DNA of 64,000 nucleotides from Rhizomicrobium sp. (GCA_037200385.1 JBBCGL010000001.1:2170001-2234000), one strand, 5' to 3'; counted from the first letter of the stretch, positions 8,161 to 18,497 are shown. The notes: generated by a model from the sequence alone, not told the origin. Program-made: numbers and translations.

Positions 8161-9168
8161 ATGGCAGTTCGCGTCGCAATCAACGGTTTCGGCCGCATCG
8201 GGCGGCTGGTGCTGCGCGCCATCGTGGAGAGCGGGCGGCGCGACATCGAAGTCGTGGCGGTCAACGATCTGGGGCCGGTCGAGACCAATGCGCATCTGCT
8301 GCGCTACGACTCGGTGCACGGCCGCTTCCCGGCGAGCGTGACGGTCGACGGCGATCACATCATCGCCGCGGGCCACAAGATCAAGGTGACCGCGATCCGC
8401 AGCCCGGCCGAGCTGCCGCACAAGGCGCTGGATGTCGACATCGCGCTGGAATGCACCGGCCTGTTCACCGCCAGGGACAAGGCAGCGGCGCATCTGGAGG
8501 CCGGCGCCAAGCGCGTGCTGATCTCCGCCCCGGGCGACGGCGTGGATCTCACGGTGGTCTATGGCGTGAACCACGACAAGCTGACCAAGGAACACCTGAT
8601 CGTCTCCAACGCATCGTGCACGACGAACTGCCTGGTGCCGGTGGCCAAGGTGCTGCATGACGCGGTCGGCATCGAGAAAGGCATGATGACGACGGTGCAT
8701 TCCTACACCGGCGACCAGCCGACGCTCGACACGATGCACAAGGACCTCTATCGCGGCCGCGCCGCGGCGCTGTCGATGATCCCGACCTCCACCGGCGCGG
8801 CGAAGGCCGTCGGACTGGTGCTGCCGGAGCTCAAGGGACGGCTCGACGGCGTGTCGGTGCGCGTGCCCACGCCGAACGTCTCGCTGGTCGACCTGAAATT
8901 CATCGCCAAGCGCGCGACCACGGTCGAGGAGATCAACAGCGCGATCAAGGCCGCCGCGGCCGGGCCGCTCAAGGGCATCCTCGACATCGTCGAGGCGCCG
9001 CTGGTCTCGAGCGACTTCAACCACAACCCGGCCTCGTCGTCCTTCGCGCTGGACCAGACCAAGGTGATGGACGGCGACTTCGTCAGCGTGATGAGCTGGT
9101 ACGACAACGAATGGGGCTTCTCCAACCGCATGGCGGACACGGCCGTCGCGATGGGCAAGCTGATTTAA
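8161..9168 (+). CDS. gap: Glyceraldehyde-3-phosphate dehydrogenase
   Basis: A 335-residue glycolytic dehydrogenase. The N-terminus [15 protein letters not shown] is the NAD-binding signature, and [15 protein letters not shown] contains the catalytic Cys153. The C-terminal [13 protein letters not shown] is the conserved end. The start is fixed by TTGGAGG eight bases upstream. The stop overlaps the pgk start as TAATG, so gap and pgk are translationally coupled. The protein acts in the cytosol in either glycolysis or gluconeogenesis. Confidence 0.97.
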   Translation: MAVRVAINGFGRIGRLVLRAIVESGRRDIEVVAVNDLGPVETNAHLLRYDSVHGRFPASVTVDGDHIIAAGHKIKVTAIRSPAELPHKALDVDIALECTGLFTARDKAAAHLEAGAKRVLISAPGDGVDLTVVYGVNHDKLTKEHLIVSNASCTTNCLVPVAKVLHDAVGIEKGMMTTVHSYTGDQPTLDTMHKDLYRGRAAALSMIPTSTGAAKAVGLVLPELKGRLDGVSVRVPTPNVSLVDLKFIAKRATTVEEINSAIKAAAAGPLKGILDIVEAPLVSSDFNHNPASSSFALDQTKVMDGDFVSVMSWYDNEWGFSNRMADTAVAMGKLI

Positions 9169-10367
9169 TGGCCTTTCGGACGCTCGACGATCTCGCGGTT
9201 CGCGGCAAGCGCGTGCTGGTGCGCGCCGATCTCAACGTGCCGATGAAGGATGGCGCCGTCACCGATGCAGTCCGCATCGCGCGCCAGGCGCCGACGATCC
9301 GCGAGCTGGCGTCCAAGGGCGCGCGCGTGGTCGTGCTGTCGCATTTCGACCGGCCCAAGGGCAAGGTCGTACCGTCGATGTCGCTGCGTCCCGTCGCGGC
9401 GGCGCTGGCGAAGGCCTTGGGCAAGCCGGTCGCCTTCTCGGACGACTGCGTCGGCACCGTGGCGCAGGCCGCCGTGGAAAAGCTCGCGGACGGCGACGTC
9501 CTGCTGCTCGAGAACACGCGCTTCCATGCGGGCGAGGAGGCCAACGATCCCGCCTTCGCCAGACAGGTCGCGGCGCTGGGCGAGATCTACGTCAACGACG
9601 CGTTTTCGGCGGCGCATCGCGCGCATGCCACGACGGAAGGCCTCGCGCATCTGCTGCCCAATGCGGCGGGACGCTCGATGGAAGCGGAGCTCAGGCATCT
9701 CGACAAGGCGCTGGGCGATCCCGAGCGGCCGGTGATGGCGGTGATCGGCGGCGCCAAGGTCTCGACCAAGATCGCGCTGCTGGAGAACCTGGTGAAGCGG
9801 GTCGAGACTTTGGTGATCGGCGGCGCCATGGCGAACACCTTCCTCGCCGCCGAGGGCATCGAGGTCGGCAAGTCGCTGGTCGAGCGCGACCATCTGGAGA
9901 CCGCCCGCCGGGTCGTGCATCTGGCGACGGAGAGCGGCGCGGCGATCCTGCTGCCCGTCGACGCCGTGGTGGCGAAAGAGTTCAAGAGCCATGCGGCGCA
10001 CCGCACGGTCGATGTCGGTGCCGTCGGGGCGGACGAGATGATCCTCGACGTCGGCGCCAAGAGCATTGAGGCGTTCGGGCGGCGGCTGCTAAATACCCGG
10101 ACGCTGGTGTGGAACGGACCGTTCGGCGCCTTCGAGACCGAGCCGTTCGACGCGGGAACCGTGGCGGCGGCGAAGCTGGTCGCCGCGGCGACGCAGGCGG
10201 GGCGGCTGCTCTCGGTGGCGGGCGGCGGCGACACGGTGGCGGCGCTCAATCATGCGGGCGTGGCGGACGCGTTCACTTATGTCTCGACGGCGGGGGGCGC
10301 GTTCCTGGAGTGGCTCGAGGGACAGGAATTGCCGGGCGTCGCGGCGCTGACGGCTCGTGGGGAGTGA
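9168..10367 (+). CDS. pgk: Phosphoglycerate kinase
   Basis: A 399-residue two-domain kinase that makes ATP from 1,3-bisphosphoglycerate. The N-terminal [15 protein letters not shown] is the family signature; [24 protein letters not shown] and the C-terminal nucleotide site with [10 protein letters not shown] and [13 protein letters not shown] are all present. The ATG overlaps the gap stop by one base, and only one base separates its stop from the fba start, so these genes are read from one message. Confidence 0.97.
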   Translation: MAFRTLDDLAVRGKRVLVRADLNVPMKDGAVTDAVRIARQAPTIRELASKGARVVVLSHFDRPKGKVVPSMSLRPVAAALAKALGKPVAFSDDCVGTVAQAAVEKLADGDVLLLENTRFHAGEEANDPAFARQVAALGEIYVNDAFSAAHRAHATTEGLAHLLPNAAGRSMEAELRHLDKALGDPERPVMAVIGGAKVSTKIALLENLVKRVETLVIGGAMANTFLAAEGIEVGKSLVERDHLETARRVVHLATESGAAILLPVDAVVAKEFKSHAAHRTVDVGAVGADEMILDVGAKSIEAFGRRLLNTRTLVWNGPFGAFETEPFDAGTVAAAKLVAAATQAGRLLSVAGGGDTVAALNHAGVADAFTYVSTAGGAFLEWLEGQELPGVAALTARGE

Positions 10368-10368
10368 C

Positions 10369-11394
10369 ATGACAATCGATATCGCAGAATTGAACGCCAT
10401 CGCGCACAAGATGACCGGCAACGGCAAGGGCATCCTGGCGGCGGATGAGAGCACATCCACGATCAAGAAGCGCTTCGACAAAATCGGCGTCGAGAACGTC
10501 GAGACGAACCGCCGCGACTATCGCGAACTTCTGTTCCGCACCGACGCGGCGATGAAGAACTATATCGGCGGCGTGATCCTGTTCGACGAGACGATCCGGC
10601 AGAAGGCGGCCGACGGCACCTCGCTAGTGTCTCTGATCGCGGCGTCGGGCGCGGTGCCGGGCATCAAGGTCGATGCCGGCGCCAAGCCGATGGCGCTCGA
10701 TCCCGGCCAGACGGTGACCGAAGGGCTGGACGGCCTGCGCGAGCGGTTCGTGGAGTATCACAAGCTCGGTGCCCGCTTCGCCAAATGGCGCGCGACCTAC
10801 GACCCGACCAAGGTCTCCTACAACAGCATCAACGCGAACGCCCAGGCGCTGGCCCGCTATGCGGCGCTGGCGCAGGAGAACGGCATCGTGCCGATCGTCG
10901 AGCCCGAAGTGCTGATGGACTACGACAACGACATCGACACCTGCGCCGCGGTGACGGAGTGGGTGCTGAAGGACGTGTTCCAGCAGCTCTACTACGCCAA
11001 CGTCGCGCTCGAAGGCATCGTGCTGAAGCCGAACATGGTCGTGCCGGGCATGAAATCGCCCAAGCAGGTCAGCGTCGAGGAAGTCGCGGACCGCACGGTG
11101 CAGGTCCTCAAGCGCTGCGTGCCGACCGCGGTGCCGGGCGTCGCGTTCCTCTCGGGCGGCCAGTCCGACGAGGATGCCACCGCGCATCTGTCGGCGATGA
11201 ACGCGCGCCACGACCTGCCCTGGTCGCTGACCTTCTCCTACGGCCGCGCCCTGCAGGCGGCGCCGCAGAAGGCCTGGAGCGGCAAGACGGAGAATGTCGC
11301 CGCGGCCCAGGCGGCCTTCCTGCACCGCGCGCACATGAACTCCCTCGCCGCGCTCGGCAAGTGGAGCAAGGACGCAGAGAAGAAGGCGGCGTGA
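10369..11394 (+). CDS. Fructose-bisphosphate aldolase, class I
   Basis: A 341-residue Schiff-base aldolase. The family features [17 protein letters not shown], the [20 protein letters not shown] segment and the active lysine Lys220 in [10 protein letters not shown] are all seen, with the C-terminal [13 protein letters not shown]. Class I aldolase needs no metal, unlike the class II enzyme of many bacteria. It follows pgk after one base, and its stop overlaps the thiE start as GTGA, which makes it part of the same operon. Confidence 0.95.
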   Translation: MTIDIAELNAIAHKMTGNGKGILAADESTSTIKKRFDKIGVENVETNRRDYRELLFRTDAAMKNYIGGVILFDETIRQKAADGTSLVSLIAASGAVPGIKVDAGAKPMALDPGQTVTEGLDGLRERFVEYHKLGARFAKWRATYDPTKVSYNSINANAQALARYAALAQENGIVPIVEPEVLMDYDNDIDTCAAVTEWVLKDVFQQLYYANVALEGIVLKPNMVVPGMKSPKQVSVEEVADRTVQVLKRCVPTAVPGVAFLSGGQSDEDATAHLSAMNARHDLPWSLTFSYGRALQAAPQKAWSGKTENVAAAQAAFLHRAHMNSLAALGKWSKDAEKKAA

Positions 11395-12008
11395 GCGACT
11401 GCCGCCTCTATCTGATCACGCCGCCCGCGCTTGAGGCGACGCGCTTTGCGGAGACGCTCAGGCGGACGCTCGGTGCCGGCGATGTCGCGTCGCTGCAGCT
11501 GCGGCTGAAAGACGTTTCCGACGACGCGATCCGGCGCGCCGTCGAGATCCTGATGCCGATCGTGCAGCGCGCCGACGTCGCGTTCATCCTCAACGACCGG
11601 CCCGACCTCGCGCGCGAGATGCGCTGCGACGGGGTGCATGTAGGGCAGGAGGATGCGTCCTATGGCGAGGCGCGGCTGATCGTCGGCAAGGATGCCGTCG
11701 TCGGCGTCACCTGCCACGACTCGCGGCATCTCGCGATGGAAGCGGCCGAGGCCGGGGCGGACTATGTCGCGTTCGGCGCCTTCTTCCCGACTACGACCAA
11801 GGAACCCAAGGCGCGGGCTGAGATCGAAACACTGCGCTGGTGGGCGGATTTGATGGTGGTGCCGCAGGTCGCGATCGGCGGGATCACCGTGCAGAACGCG
11901 CCGCCGCTGGTCGCGGCGGGGGCGGATTTCCTTGCCGTGTCCTCCGGCGTGTGGGATTACCCGGACGGCCCGGCCGCGGCGGTCGCGGCGTTCAACGCGC
12001 TGTTCTAG
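11391..12008 (+). CDS. thiE: Thiamine-phosphate synthase family protein
   Basis: A 205-residue TIM-barrel protein of the ThiE/TenI family, which couples the thiazole and pyrimidine moieties to thiamine phosphate. Visible are the start [26 protein letters not shown], the phosphate and pyrophosphate loops DGVHVGQED and GVTCHDS, and the C-terminal AIGGITVQN. The start is a GTG that overlaps the fba stop (GTGA). No TPP riboswitch was seen, so it is probably expressed with the sugar enzymes; the link may be supply of the transketolase cofactor. A TenI-like variant function cannot be excluded. Confidence 0.8.
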   Translation: MSDCRLYLITPPALEATRFAETLRRTLGAGDVASLQLRLKDVSDDAIRRAVEILMPIVQRADVAFILNDRPDLAREMRCDGVHVGQEDASYGEARLIVGKDAVVGVTCHDSRHLAMEAAEAGADYVAFGAFFPTTTKEPKARAEIETLRWWADLMVVPQVAIGGITVQNAPPLVAAGADFLAVSSGVWDYPDGPAAAVAAFNALF

Positions 12009-12033
12009 GCGCCGCGATCTTGGAAGAGGCTTC

Positions 12034-12372
12034 ATGAAGGCGCGCAAGCGCTCCGCCGGGGCGACGGTGGAGATCGACGGGCACCTGCTGTGCTGGACGC
12101 TGCTGCGCGAGGCGCAATACACCTCGAGCGACGGCTACAAGGGCATGGCGTTCTCGGTGCGGGCCGAGGGCCGCAAGGTGTTCCGCGAGCTGGTGCTGGA
12201 GTTTCCCTTTCCCAAGCGCAAGTACCGTTTCGCGCACCAGGAAAAGGAGCGGATTTCGCCGCAGATCGTCGAGGCCGGCATCCGCCAGGCCATGGCGGCG
12301 GGCTGGGACCCGGTGTCGCGCGGCCGGGTGTTCGCCTACCAGGTCGAGGCGGAGGACGGCGCCGCCTCGTGA
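12034..12372 (+). CDS. Conserved hypothetical protein
   Basis: A 112-residue soluble protein with no domain that I recognise. It is rich in charged and aromatic residues (for example [17 protein letters not shown]) and has no signal peptide or membrane segment. A GGAAGAGG ribosome site lies before the ATG, and codon composition matches the neighbours, so it looks real. It sits 25 bases after thiE and 94 before efp, in the same direction as both. Confidence 0.6.
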   Translation: MKARKRSAGATVEIDGHLLCWTLLREAQYTSSDGYKGMAFSVRAEGRKVFRELVLEFPFPKRKYRFAHQEKERISPQIVEAGIRQAMAAGWDPVSRGRVFAYQVEAEDGAAS

Positions 12373-12466
12373 GGAGGGTGGAAGTGGCGCCGCCGCTCTG
12401 CTATCACCCGCGCGCTCTTTCTCAGTTCGAACCGACAAACCGCGCCTAAGGAGGCGTTCCGCGCTC

Positions 12467-13033
12467 ATGGCCAAGATCACCGGCAACGAAATCTCTCCCG
12501 GCACGCTGATCGAGTTCGACGGCGGGCTGTGGGTCGCGGTCAAGACGCAGAAGGTCAAGCCCGGCAAGGGCGGCGCCTACAACCAGGTCGAGCTGAAGCA
12601 CATCATCCAGGGCACCAAGCTCAACCAGCGCTTCCGCTCCGACGAGACGGTCGACGAGATCTATCTCGACAAGAAGGACTTCAACTTCCTCTACGCCACC
12701 GGCGACATGCTGACCTTCATGGACATCGAGACCTACGACCAGATCGAGCTGCAGGCCGACTGGGTCGGCGACCAGGCGCAATTCCTCGCGGACGGGATGA
12801 AGGTGATGCTGCAGCTCTACGAGGGCAAGCCGATCTCCATCAAGCTGCCGCAGCAGGTGACGCTCGAAGTCGTCGAGGCCGATCCGGTGCTGCGCGGCGG
12901 CACGGCGGCACCGTCCTACAAGGGCGCCAAGCTCGAGAACGGGATGGCGATCCAGGTGCCGCCCTTCGTCGAGGCGGGCACGAAGATCGTGGTCTCGACC
13001 GAAGACGGCTCCTACGTCCGGCGGGCGGAGTAA
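12467..13033 (+). CDS. efp: Elongation factor P
   Basis: A 188-residue translation factor that helps the ribosome through consecutive prolines. It has the three-barrel arrangement; Lys34 in [10 protein letters not shown] is the residue that is modified in many bacteria. The C-terminal domain has [25 protein letters not shown]. Several Pro-rich proteins in this window (the OmpA-like protein, TonB) are of the kind whose synthesis needs EF-P. Its stop overlaps the next start by one base (TAATG), so the two genes are coupled. Confidence 0.96.
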   Translation: MAKITGNEISPGTLIEFDGGLWVAVKTQKVKPGKGGAYNQVELKHIIQGTKLNQRFRSDETVDEIYLDKKDFNFLYATGDMLTFMDIETYDQIELQADWVGDQAQFLADGMKVMLQLYEGKPISIKLPQQVTLEVVEADPVLRGGTAAPSYKGAKLENGMAIQVPPFVEAGTKIVVSTEDGSYVRRAE

Positions 13034-13842
13034 TGCCCTATCTCTCCCCGGCCCTGAATGTGATGATCGCCGCGGCCCGCAAGGCGGGACGGCGGCTGAT
13101 CCGCGATTTCGGCGAGATCGAGAACCTCCAGGTCTCGATGAAGGGCCCGGCGGATTTCGTCTCGACCGCCGACAAACGGACCGAGAACCAGCTCGTCGAG
13201 GAATTGCAGAAAGCGCGGCAGGGCTATTGCTTCCTCACCGAGGAGGCGGGCGCGATCGACGGGCCGGACAAGAGCCATCGCTTCATCATCGATCCGATCG
13301 ACGGCACGACGAACTTCCTGCACGGCATCCCGCATTTCGCGATCTCCATCGGATTGGAGCGCGACGGGCAATTGGTGTCGGGGGTGATCTACAACCCGGT
13401 GACCGACGAGATGTATGTCGCGGAGAAGGGCGGCGGCGCCTATCTCAACGACAAGCGCTTGCGCGTTGCGGCGCGCAAGAAGCTCAACGAGGTGGTGCTG
13501 GCGACCGGCATCCCGTTCCTCGGGCGTCCGGGACACGAGCTGTTCAGCGCCGAGCTGGGCGCGGCGATGGGCGCGGTGGCCGGCGTGCGGCGCTTCGGCG
13601 CGGCGAGCCTGGACCTCGCCTATGTCGCGGCCGGTCGATTCGACGGCTATTGGGAGCGCGGGCTGAATTCCTGGGACGTGGCGGCGGGGATCCTGCTGGT
13701 GCGCGAGGCCGGCGGCGTGGTCACCGACCTTGGCGGCGGCGCGGACGCGCTGCATGGCGGCACCATCCTGGCGACCAACGAGCACCTGCATCAGCCGGTC
13801 CTGAAGCTTTTGAAAGACGCGGGCAAGGCGGCCAAGAGTTGA
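13033..13842 (+). CDS. suhB: Inositol monophosphatase family protein
   Basis: A 269-residue Mg-dependent phosphatase of the IMPase/SuhB family. The metal-binding motifs are complete: TEEAG near residue 74, the signature IDPIDGTTNFLHG, and the C-terminal GLNSWDVAAGILLVREAGG. Family members hydrolyse inositol phosphates, and E. coli SuhB also takes part in rRNA transcription complexes. The efp-suhB pairing is common in alphaproteobacteria, and the start overlaps the efp stop. Confidence 0.92.
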   Translation: MPYLSPALNVMIAAARKAGRRLIRDFGEIENLQVSMKGPADFVSTADKRTENQLVEELQKARQGYCFLTEEAGAIDGPDKSHRFIIDPIDGTTNFLHGIPHFAISIGLERDGQLVSGVIYNPVTDEMYVAEKGGGAYLNDKRLRVAARKKLNEVVLATGIPFLGRPGHELFSAELGAAMGAVAGVRRFGAASLDLAYVAAGRFDGYWERGLNSWDVAAGILLVREAGGVVTDLGGGADALHGGTILATNEHLHQPVLKLLKDAGKAAKS

Positions 13843-13847
13843 GACGC

Positions 13848-14843
13848 ATGGGCTGGCCCAGTATGGTCGCCCGCATGATCGGGCTGAAGCGGCACATGAA
13901 GCAGATTTGCGCGGCGGCGACGTTCCTCCTGCTGCTCGGCGCCACGCCGGCGCTGGCGCAGGTGTATCCGGGCGAAGAGGTGACCGTGAACCCCGGCGCG
14001 ATCGGCGGCAGCGGCTACCTGCTCTATCCCGGCGGCAAGTATGGCCGGCATGTGCCGCATCTGCTGCAACCCGGCGAGCGCGCGGGCGGCGTCATCCACC
14101 TGCACCTGCCGGTGAAGCATCGCCGGGTCGCGCGGCGCGTGAAGGCGCCGGCGGCGATCGCCGCGACAACGGCCCCTGCAACGCCGGACACGCTCGAAAT
14201 GTCGCCGGACATGACGCCCGCGACGCCGACGGCGCCGCCTCCCAGGCGGGTTGCCGCTACGGCGCCTCCCAAGCCCGCCAGGCGCGCCGCGCCGCCTGCC
14301 CCCGAACCGGCGGCGACGCCCGCGCCGACGGCGGGTCCCGAAGCGCTGCCGGAAGACAGCGCCGCCCGGCTGTTCTCGCCCAACGATCCGACGGTCACCG
14401 CGCCGAAGCCGGCGCCCATCCGCCGCGCCAGCGCGCCGCCGCCGGCTCCCACGCCCCGGCGCATCGCCAGCGCGGCGCCGGCGCCGGCCAACACCTCGCC
14501 GCCGGCGGGCGTCCAGGCGGGCCTGCGCAGGCAGAGCGTCATCCCCTTCGCGGCCGGCGCCAGCAGCCCGGCGATGGCGGACGTGAACGCGATCCACGCG
14601 CTTGCGACGACGCTGAACCAGGCACTGGCGGGCGGCGCCTCGAAGGTGCAGCTCGAAGCCTATGCCGGGCCGCGGGGCGACAAGTCGCCCGATTCGCGCC
14701 GCCTCTCGATCAAGCGGGCGCTGGTGATCCGCGAATTGCTGATCGAGGACGGCGTGCCGTCGGAGAAGATCGACGTGCGTGCCATGGCCGGCGCCGACGA
14801 CGGTGGACCGGCCGACCGCGTCGACGTGTTCGTCCGGGCCTAA
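13848..14843 (+). CDS. Secreted OmpA-like protein with Pro/Ala-rich linker
   Basis: A 331-residue exported protein. After a short basic start comes a signal peptide (AAATFLLLLGATPALAQ, cleavage expected after ALA). Residues 80-220 are a Pro/Ala/Arg-rich linker of low complexity. The C-terminal 110 residues resemble an OmpA/MotB peptidoglycan-binding fold, with SRRLSIKRALVIRELLIEDGV and the closing VDVFVRA. The start is uncertain: ATGs at 13848, 13863 and further in would all keep the signal peptide. Its end overlaps the convergent transporter gene by four bases. Confidence 0.7.
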   Translation: MGWPSMVARMIGLKRHMKQICAAATFLLLLGATPALAQVYPGEEVTVNPGAIGGSGYLLYPGGKYGRHVPHLLQPGERAGGVIHLHLPVKHRRVARRVKAPAAIAATTAPATPDTLEMSPDMTPATPTAPPPRRVAATAPPKPARRAAPPAPEPAATPAPTAGPEALPEDSAARLFSPNDPTVTAPKPAPIRRASAPPPAPTPRRIASAAPAPANTSPPAGVQAGLRRQSVIPFAAGASSPAMADVNAIHALATTLNQALAGGASKVQLEAYAGPRGDKSPDSRRLSIKRALVIRELLIEDGVPSEKIDVRAMAGADDGGPADRVDVFVRA

Positions 14844-16069
14844 GGCGCCGGCGGGTTCGCCTCCGGCGTCATCTGCACCTCGCGCGCCTCGGGACCGAAG
14901 GCGGTCAGCGCCGCGATCACCACCGCTGCACAGACCGCGACGCCGAACAGCGCCAGCGAGTAATTCTCGCCCCGCGCGGTCGCGATCTTGGTCTGCAGCA
15001 CCAGATTGTACGAAGCGATGAAATTGCCGAGCTGATAGACCGTGCCGGGGAAGGTGCCGCGGGCCGCGGCGGGCGACAATTCGTTGAGATGCGCCGGGAT
15101 CACGCCCCAGGCGCCCTGCACGAAGAACTGCATCAGGAAGGCGCCGAAGGCCAGCATCGCCGCGGTCTGCGCGTAAGCCCAGAGCCAGGCGACCGGAATG
15201 GCGAGCAGAGCCGCGACCACGATGGTGCCGCGGCGCCCGAAGGACTGACTCCAGATGCCGAAGGTCCAGCCGCCGAGGATCGCGCCGATATTGTAGAGGA
15301 TCGCGATATTGCCGGTCGTGTGGGTGTCGAATTTGTGCTGCACCTGCAGGAAGGTCGGATAGGCGTCCTGGGTGCCGTGGCTGAAGAAGTTGAACGCCGT
15401 CATCAGCACGATGGCGTAGAGCGCCAGCTGCCAATGGGTCTTGAGGACGCCGAGGACCGTGCCGGTCCGCGCCTGCTCACGCGACCAGCCGGGCGATTCG
15501 GGCACGTTGCGGCGGATGTAGAGGATCAGCAGCGCCGGGACGATCCCGACCATGAACATGCCGCGCCAATGCAGGACGTCGTAGAAATTGCGGTAGACGA
15601 TGGCGGCCAGCAGATAGCCGGTGGGATAGCCCGACTGCAGCAGGCCCGAGACGAAGCCGCGGGCCTGCGGATTGACCGTCTCCATGGTGAGCGAGGCGCC
15701 GGTGCCCCATTCGCCGCCCATCGCGATGCCGAACAGGGCGCGGATGACGAGGAAGACGACCAGGTTCGGCGAGAACGCGGTCGCGAATCCCAGCACCGAG
15801 TAGATCGCGACGTCGGCCATCAGCACGGGGCGCCGGCCGAAGCGGTCGGCGAGCCGGCCGAACAGGAAGGCGCCCAGCGGCCGCAGCGCCAGGGTGAGCG
15901 CCGTCGCCCAGGCGATGTCTTCCTTGCCGGCGCCGAACTCATGCGCCACGTCCTTGATGACGAAGACCATCAGGAAGAAGTCGAAGGCATCCAGCGTCCA
16001 GCCCAGATAGCTCGCCGCCACGACGTGCTTCTGCGTCGAGGTCCAGCCTTTGAATGCACCGGATAGCAT
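14840..16069 (-). CDS. MFS transporter (metabolite:H+ symporter type)
   Basis: A 409-residue inner-membrane transporter with 12 predicted helices. The loop-2/3 signature GRLADRFGRRPVLM and the later GIWSQSFGRRGT are typical of the major facilitator superfamily. The N-terminal SYLGWTLDAFDFFLMVFVIKD and FGIAMGGEWGTGASL match the group of carboxylate and sialate/shikimate-like proton symporters. The substrate is not determinable from sequence; an organic acid is most likely. The start has AGGAAA upstream. A 92-base gap separates it from another MFS gene in the same direction. Confidence 0.88.
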   Translation of the reverse strand: MLSGAFKGWTSTQKHVVAASYLGWTLDAFDFFLMVFVIKDVAHEFGAGKEDIAWATALTLALRPLGAFLFGRLADRFGRRPVLMADVAIYSVLGFATAFSPNLVVFLVIRALFGIAMGGEWGTGASLTMETVNPQARGFVSGLLQSGYPTGYLLAAIVYRNFYDVLHWRGMFMVGIVPALLILYIRRNVPESPGWSREQARTGTVLGVLKTHWQLALYAIVLMTAFNFFSHGTQDAYPTFLQVQHKFDTHTTGNIAILYNIGAILGGWTFGIWSQSFGRRGTIVVAALLAIPVAWLWAYAQTAAMLAFGAFLMQFFVQGAWGVIPAHLNELSPAAARGTFPGTVYQLGNFIASYNLVLQTKIATARGENYSLALFGVAVCAAVVIAALTAFGPEAREVQMTPEANPPAP

Positions 16070-16161
16070 GGGTGTTTCCTGGTCGTTGCCGAGGCGCGAC
16101 GTGCACGGGATCGGATGGCTTGAGGCACAGTGTCGCCAACCGCGGGGCGCGCCGCAACCCG

Positions 16162-17406
16162 TCAGTTCGTCGGCGCGCCGGCCGCATCGGCGAGGCGGTC
16201 GATCTTCCGCAGGGGCGGGAAGAAACCCATCCAGGCGGCGACGACAGCCAGCGTGCCCAGGCCGCCGATCACCACCGCGGGAACGGTGCCGAACCAGCCG
16301 GCGGTGATGCCGGATTCGAACTCGCCAAGCTCGTTGGAGGCGCCGATGAACAGCATGTTCACCGCACTGACCCGGCCGCGCATCTCGTCCGGCGTCGCAT
16401 ACTGGACGAGCGCCGAGCGGATGAAGACGCTGATCATGTCGGAGGCGCCGAGGACGAACAGCGCGGCCAGCGAAACATAGAAGCTGTGCGACAAGCCGAA
16501 CACGATGGTGGCGAGGCCGAACACCGCCACCGCACCGAACATGATGATGCCGGTGCGCCGCTGGATCGGCCAGCGCGCGAGGCTGAACGCCATCGCCGCC
16601 GCGCCGACCGCCGGACCGCTGCGCAGCACGCCGAGCCCGATGGGCCCGGTCCGCAGGATGTCGCTCGCGAAGACCGGCAGGAGCGCCGTCGCCCCGCCGA
16701 GCAGCACGGCGAAAAGATCCAGCGAGATGGCGCCGAGCACGACCGGGCGATGCCGCACGAAGCGCACCCCCTCGGCGACACGCTCCAGGCGCGACGCGCC
16801 GGTGTCGACATGCGCGGGCCGCCGTCGGCCGCCGAGCGACGCGGTGAGCGCCGAGGCGCAGAACATCAGCGCGACGCACAGGCCATAGGTCACGTGCGGC
16901 CCGAGCGCATAGAGAAACCCGCCCAAGGCCGGACCGGCGATCACCGCCGTGGTGAATACGGAGGAGCTGAGCGCGATGGATCGCGGCAGCTTGTCGGGCG
17001 GCACGAGGAAGGGCAGCAGCGACTGCGACGAAGGCCCGTAGAAGCCCCGCGCCGCGCCGAACAGCACGAGGACGCCGTAATAGGGCCACGCCGTATGCGG
17101 CGCGAGGAAGGAGAGCAGAAGAAAGAGGCCGCTGCACAGCGCCTGGACGGCCTGGGTGATGCTCAGGATGCGGCGCTGGTCGAGGCGGTCGGAGATGTCG
17201 CCTGCCGGCAGGGTGAGCAGAAACATCGGCGCGAACTGGCAGAGTCCGACGAGGCCCAGCGCGAAGGTCGATTTGGTGATGCTGTAGATCTGCCAGCCGA
17301 TCGCCACCGACTGCACCTGCATCGCGACGGTCGCGACGAAGCGGGAGGAGGCGAAGGCGTAGAAATCGCGGTCGCGATAGACCGGCGGCGGGGCGGCGTC
17401 CGTCAT
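16162..17406 (-). CDS. MFS transporter (EntS/MFS_3 efflux type)
   Basis: A 414-residue 12-helix transporter. The N-terminal FASSRFVATVAMQVQSVAIG and LTLPAGDISDRLDQRRIL resemble the MFS_3/EntS group, whose known members export siderophores or drugs. ATPDEMRGRVSAVNMLFIGASNELG near residue 340 is a further conserved signature of this group. The start MTDAAPP is preferred to a longer frame that would antisense the neighbouring gene. Since an iron-uptake block lies about 35 kb away, siderophore export is possible but unproven. Confidence 0.85.
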   Translation of the reverse strand: MTDAAPPPVYRDRDFYAFASSRFVATVAMQVQSVAIGWQIYSITKSTFALGLVGLCQFAPMFLLTLPAGDISDRLDQRRILSITQAVQALCSGLFLLLSFLAPHTAWPYYGVLVLFGAARGFYGPSSQSLLPFLVPPDKLPRSIALSSSVFTTAVIAGPALGGFLYALGPHVTYGLCVALMFCASALTASLGGRRRPAHVDTGASRLERVAEGVRFVRHRPVVLGAISLDLFAVLLGGATALLPVFASDILRTGPIGLGVLRSGPAVGAAAMAFSLARWPIQRRTGIIMFGAVAVFGLATIVFGLSHSFYVSLAALFVLGASDMISVFIRSALVQYATPDEMRGRVSAVNMLFIGASNELGEFESGITAGWFGTVPAVVIGGLGTLAVVAAWMGFFPPLRKIDRLADAAGAPTN

Positions 17407-17440
17407 GAGTGTCTCAAGGAGCGCGATTGGCCGCAGCGCG

Positions 17441-17980
17441 TCAAGCGCCGGCAGCCCGCCGCTGCCATTCGTCGCGCGTGATGCTCCAGATGTCGACCGG
17501 ATGGTCCTTGCCGGAGATGCGCAGCTGCCGGAATTCCCCCTTGCTCTCGCCGATGCGGCGGGCGACGGCCTGGGATGCGACATTGTCGGGATCAATGCAG
17601 GAGATCATGCGCGCGACCGGCTGGGTCAGGAATGCATAGGAGAGCGCCGCGGCCGCCGCCTCGCTGGCATAGCCCTGCCCCCAATAGGGCCGCCCGAGCG
17701 TCCAGCCGACTTCGAGACCCGGCCAGCCTTCGGGATTGATCAGGCCAACCCGGCCGACCAGCACGCCGTCCGCCTTGCGCGTCACCGCCCAGCTGCCATA
17801 GCCGCGCAGGTGCCAATGCCCGATGGCGCCGGCGAGGCTGCGCCAGGCATCGCCGCGTTCCATCGCGCCGCCGAGGAATTTCATCGTTTCCGGATCGGCG
17901 TGGAACCGCGCCAGCGCCTCGAAATCGTCCCGACGCCATTCGCGCAGGATCAGCCGTCCGGTCTCGAGGCAAGGGATCAT
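17441..17980 (-). CDS. GNAT family N-acetyltransferase (RimJ/RimL-like)
   Basis: A 179-residue acetyltransferase. It begins LETGRLILREWRRDDFEAL, the hallmark of the RimJ/RimL subgroup, and has the acetyl-CoA site EVGWTLGRPYWGQGYASEAA near residue 97. The family acetylates ribosomal protein N-termini, small amines or antibiotics; the substrate here is unknown. The start at 17980 is preferred to 17995 because GGAGG lies eight bases before it. It is followed by the MFS gene 34 bases downstream and may be co-transcribed. Confidence 0.88.
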   Translation of the reverse strand: MIPCLETGRLILREWRRDDFEALARFHADPETMKFLGGAMERGDAWRSLAGAIGHWHLRGYGSWAVTRKADGVLVGRVGLINPEGWPGLEVGWTLGRPYWGQGYASEAAAAALSYAFLTQPVARMISCIDPDNVASQAVARRIGESKGEFRQLRISGKDHPVDIWSITRDEWQRRAAGA

Positions 17981-18159
17981 CGGTTCATCCTCCATTCATC
18001 GCAGTCGCATTCTTCGCGGGCGCAGGGGACTGCGACAGTTCGGGACAAAGATCGCGAAAACGAAACGATGTTGCCAGCGTTTCATGCTTGAGAAAACCGC
18101 GGGACAGCCCCGATATCTCGTTTGGGCCTGGACTGGGCTCTGATTTCAAGGAGACGACC

Positions 18160-18438
18160 ATGACGATCAGATCGACGAAATTGGCGGGCGCGCTGTTCGC
18201 GGCGCTCACCCTCGCGGCGCCGCTGGCGCTGCCCGTGCCGGCAGCGGCCGCACCGCATGGCGGCGGCATGATGATGGGGGGACATCAGGATGCCTTCCAC
18301 GACCACAATCGCCGCCCGCCGCAGCGCAGCGAACGCCGGCCGCCCCAGCCGCATGGCCATTACAAGTGGCGCACCGGCTCGTGGAAGTGGAACCACGACC
18401 ACTGGGACTGGGCGCCGGGCATCTGGATCCGCTTCTGA
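18160..18438 (+). CDS. Small secreted His/Trp-rich protein
   Basis: A 92-residue protein with a good signal peptide (ALFAALTLAAPLALPVPAAAA). The mature part is short, basic and rich in His, Pro and Trp, with a HGGGMMMGGH segment and a repeated aromatic tail KWRTGSWKWNHDHWDW. His- and Met-rich periplasmic peptides of this style often bind metals; no specific family was recognised. AAGGAG precedes the ATG, and a strong terminator follows, so it is a monocistronic gene. Confidence 0.7.
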   Translation: MTIRSTKLAGALFAALTLAAPLALPVPAAAAPHGGGMMMGGHQDAFHDHNRRPPQRSERRPPQPHGHYKWRTGSWKWNHDHWDWAPGIWIRF

Positions 18439-18460
18439 AGCGCACGCCGTTCAACAAGAA

Positions 18461-18495
18461 CTCCGCGGTGGCGACACCGCGGAGTTTTTCTTTGC
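18461..18495 (+). terminator. Rho-independent terminator
   Basis: A perfect ten-base stem, CTCCGCGGTG / CACCGCGGAG, with a GCGA loop is followed directly by TTTTTCTTT. It lies 23 bases after the stop of the small secreted protein and closes that gene. Confidence 0.92.
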
Positions 18496-18497
18496 CG

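Noticed and set aside
11391-12008. A TPP riboswitch for thiE
   Set aside because: The gene overlaps fba and there is no leader; no thi-box-like sequence was found before tkt either.
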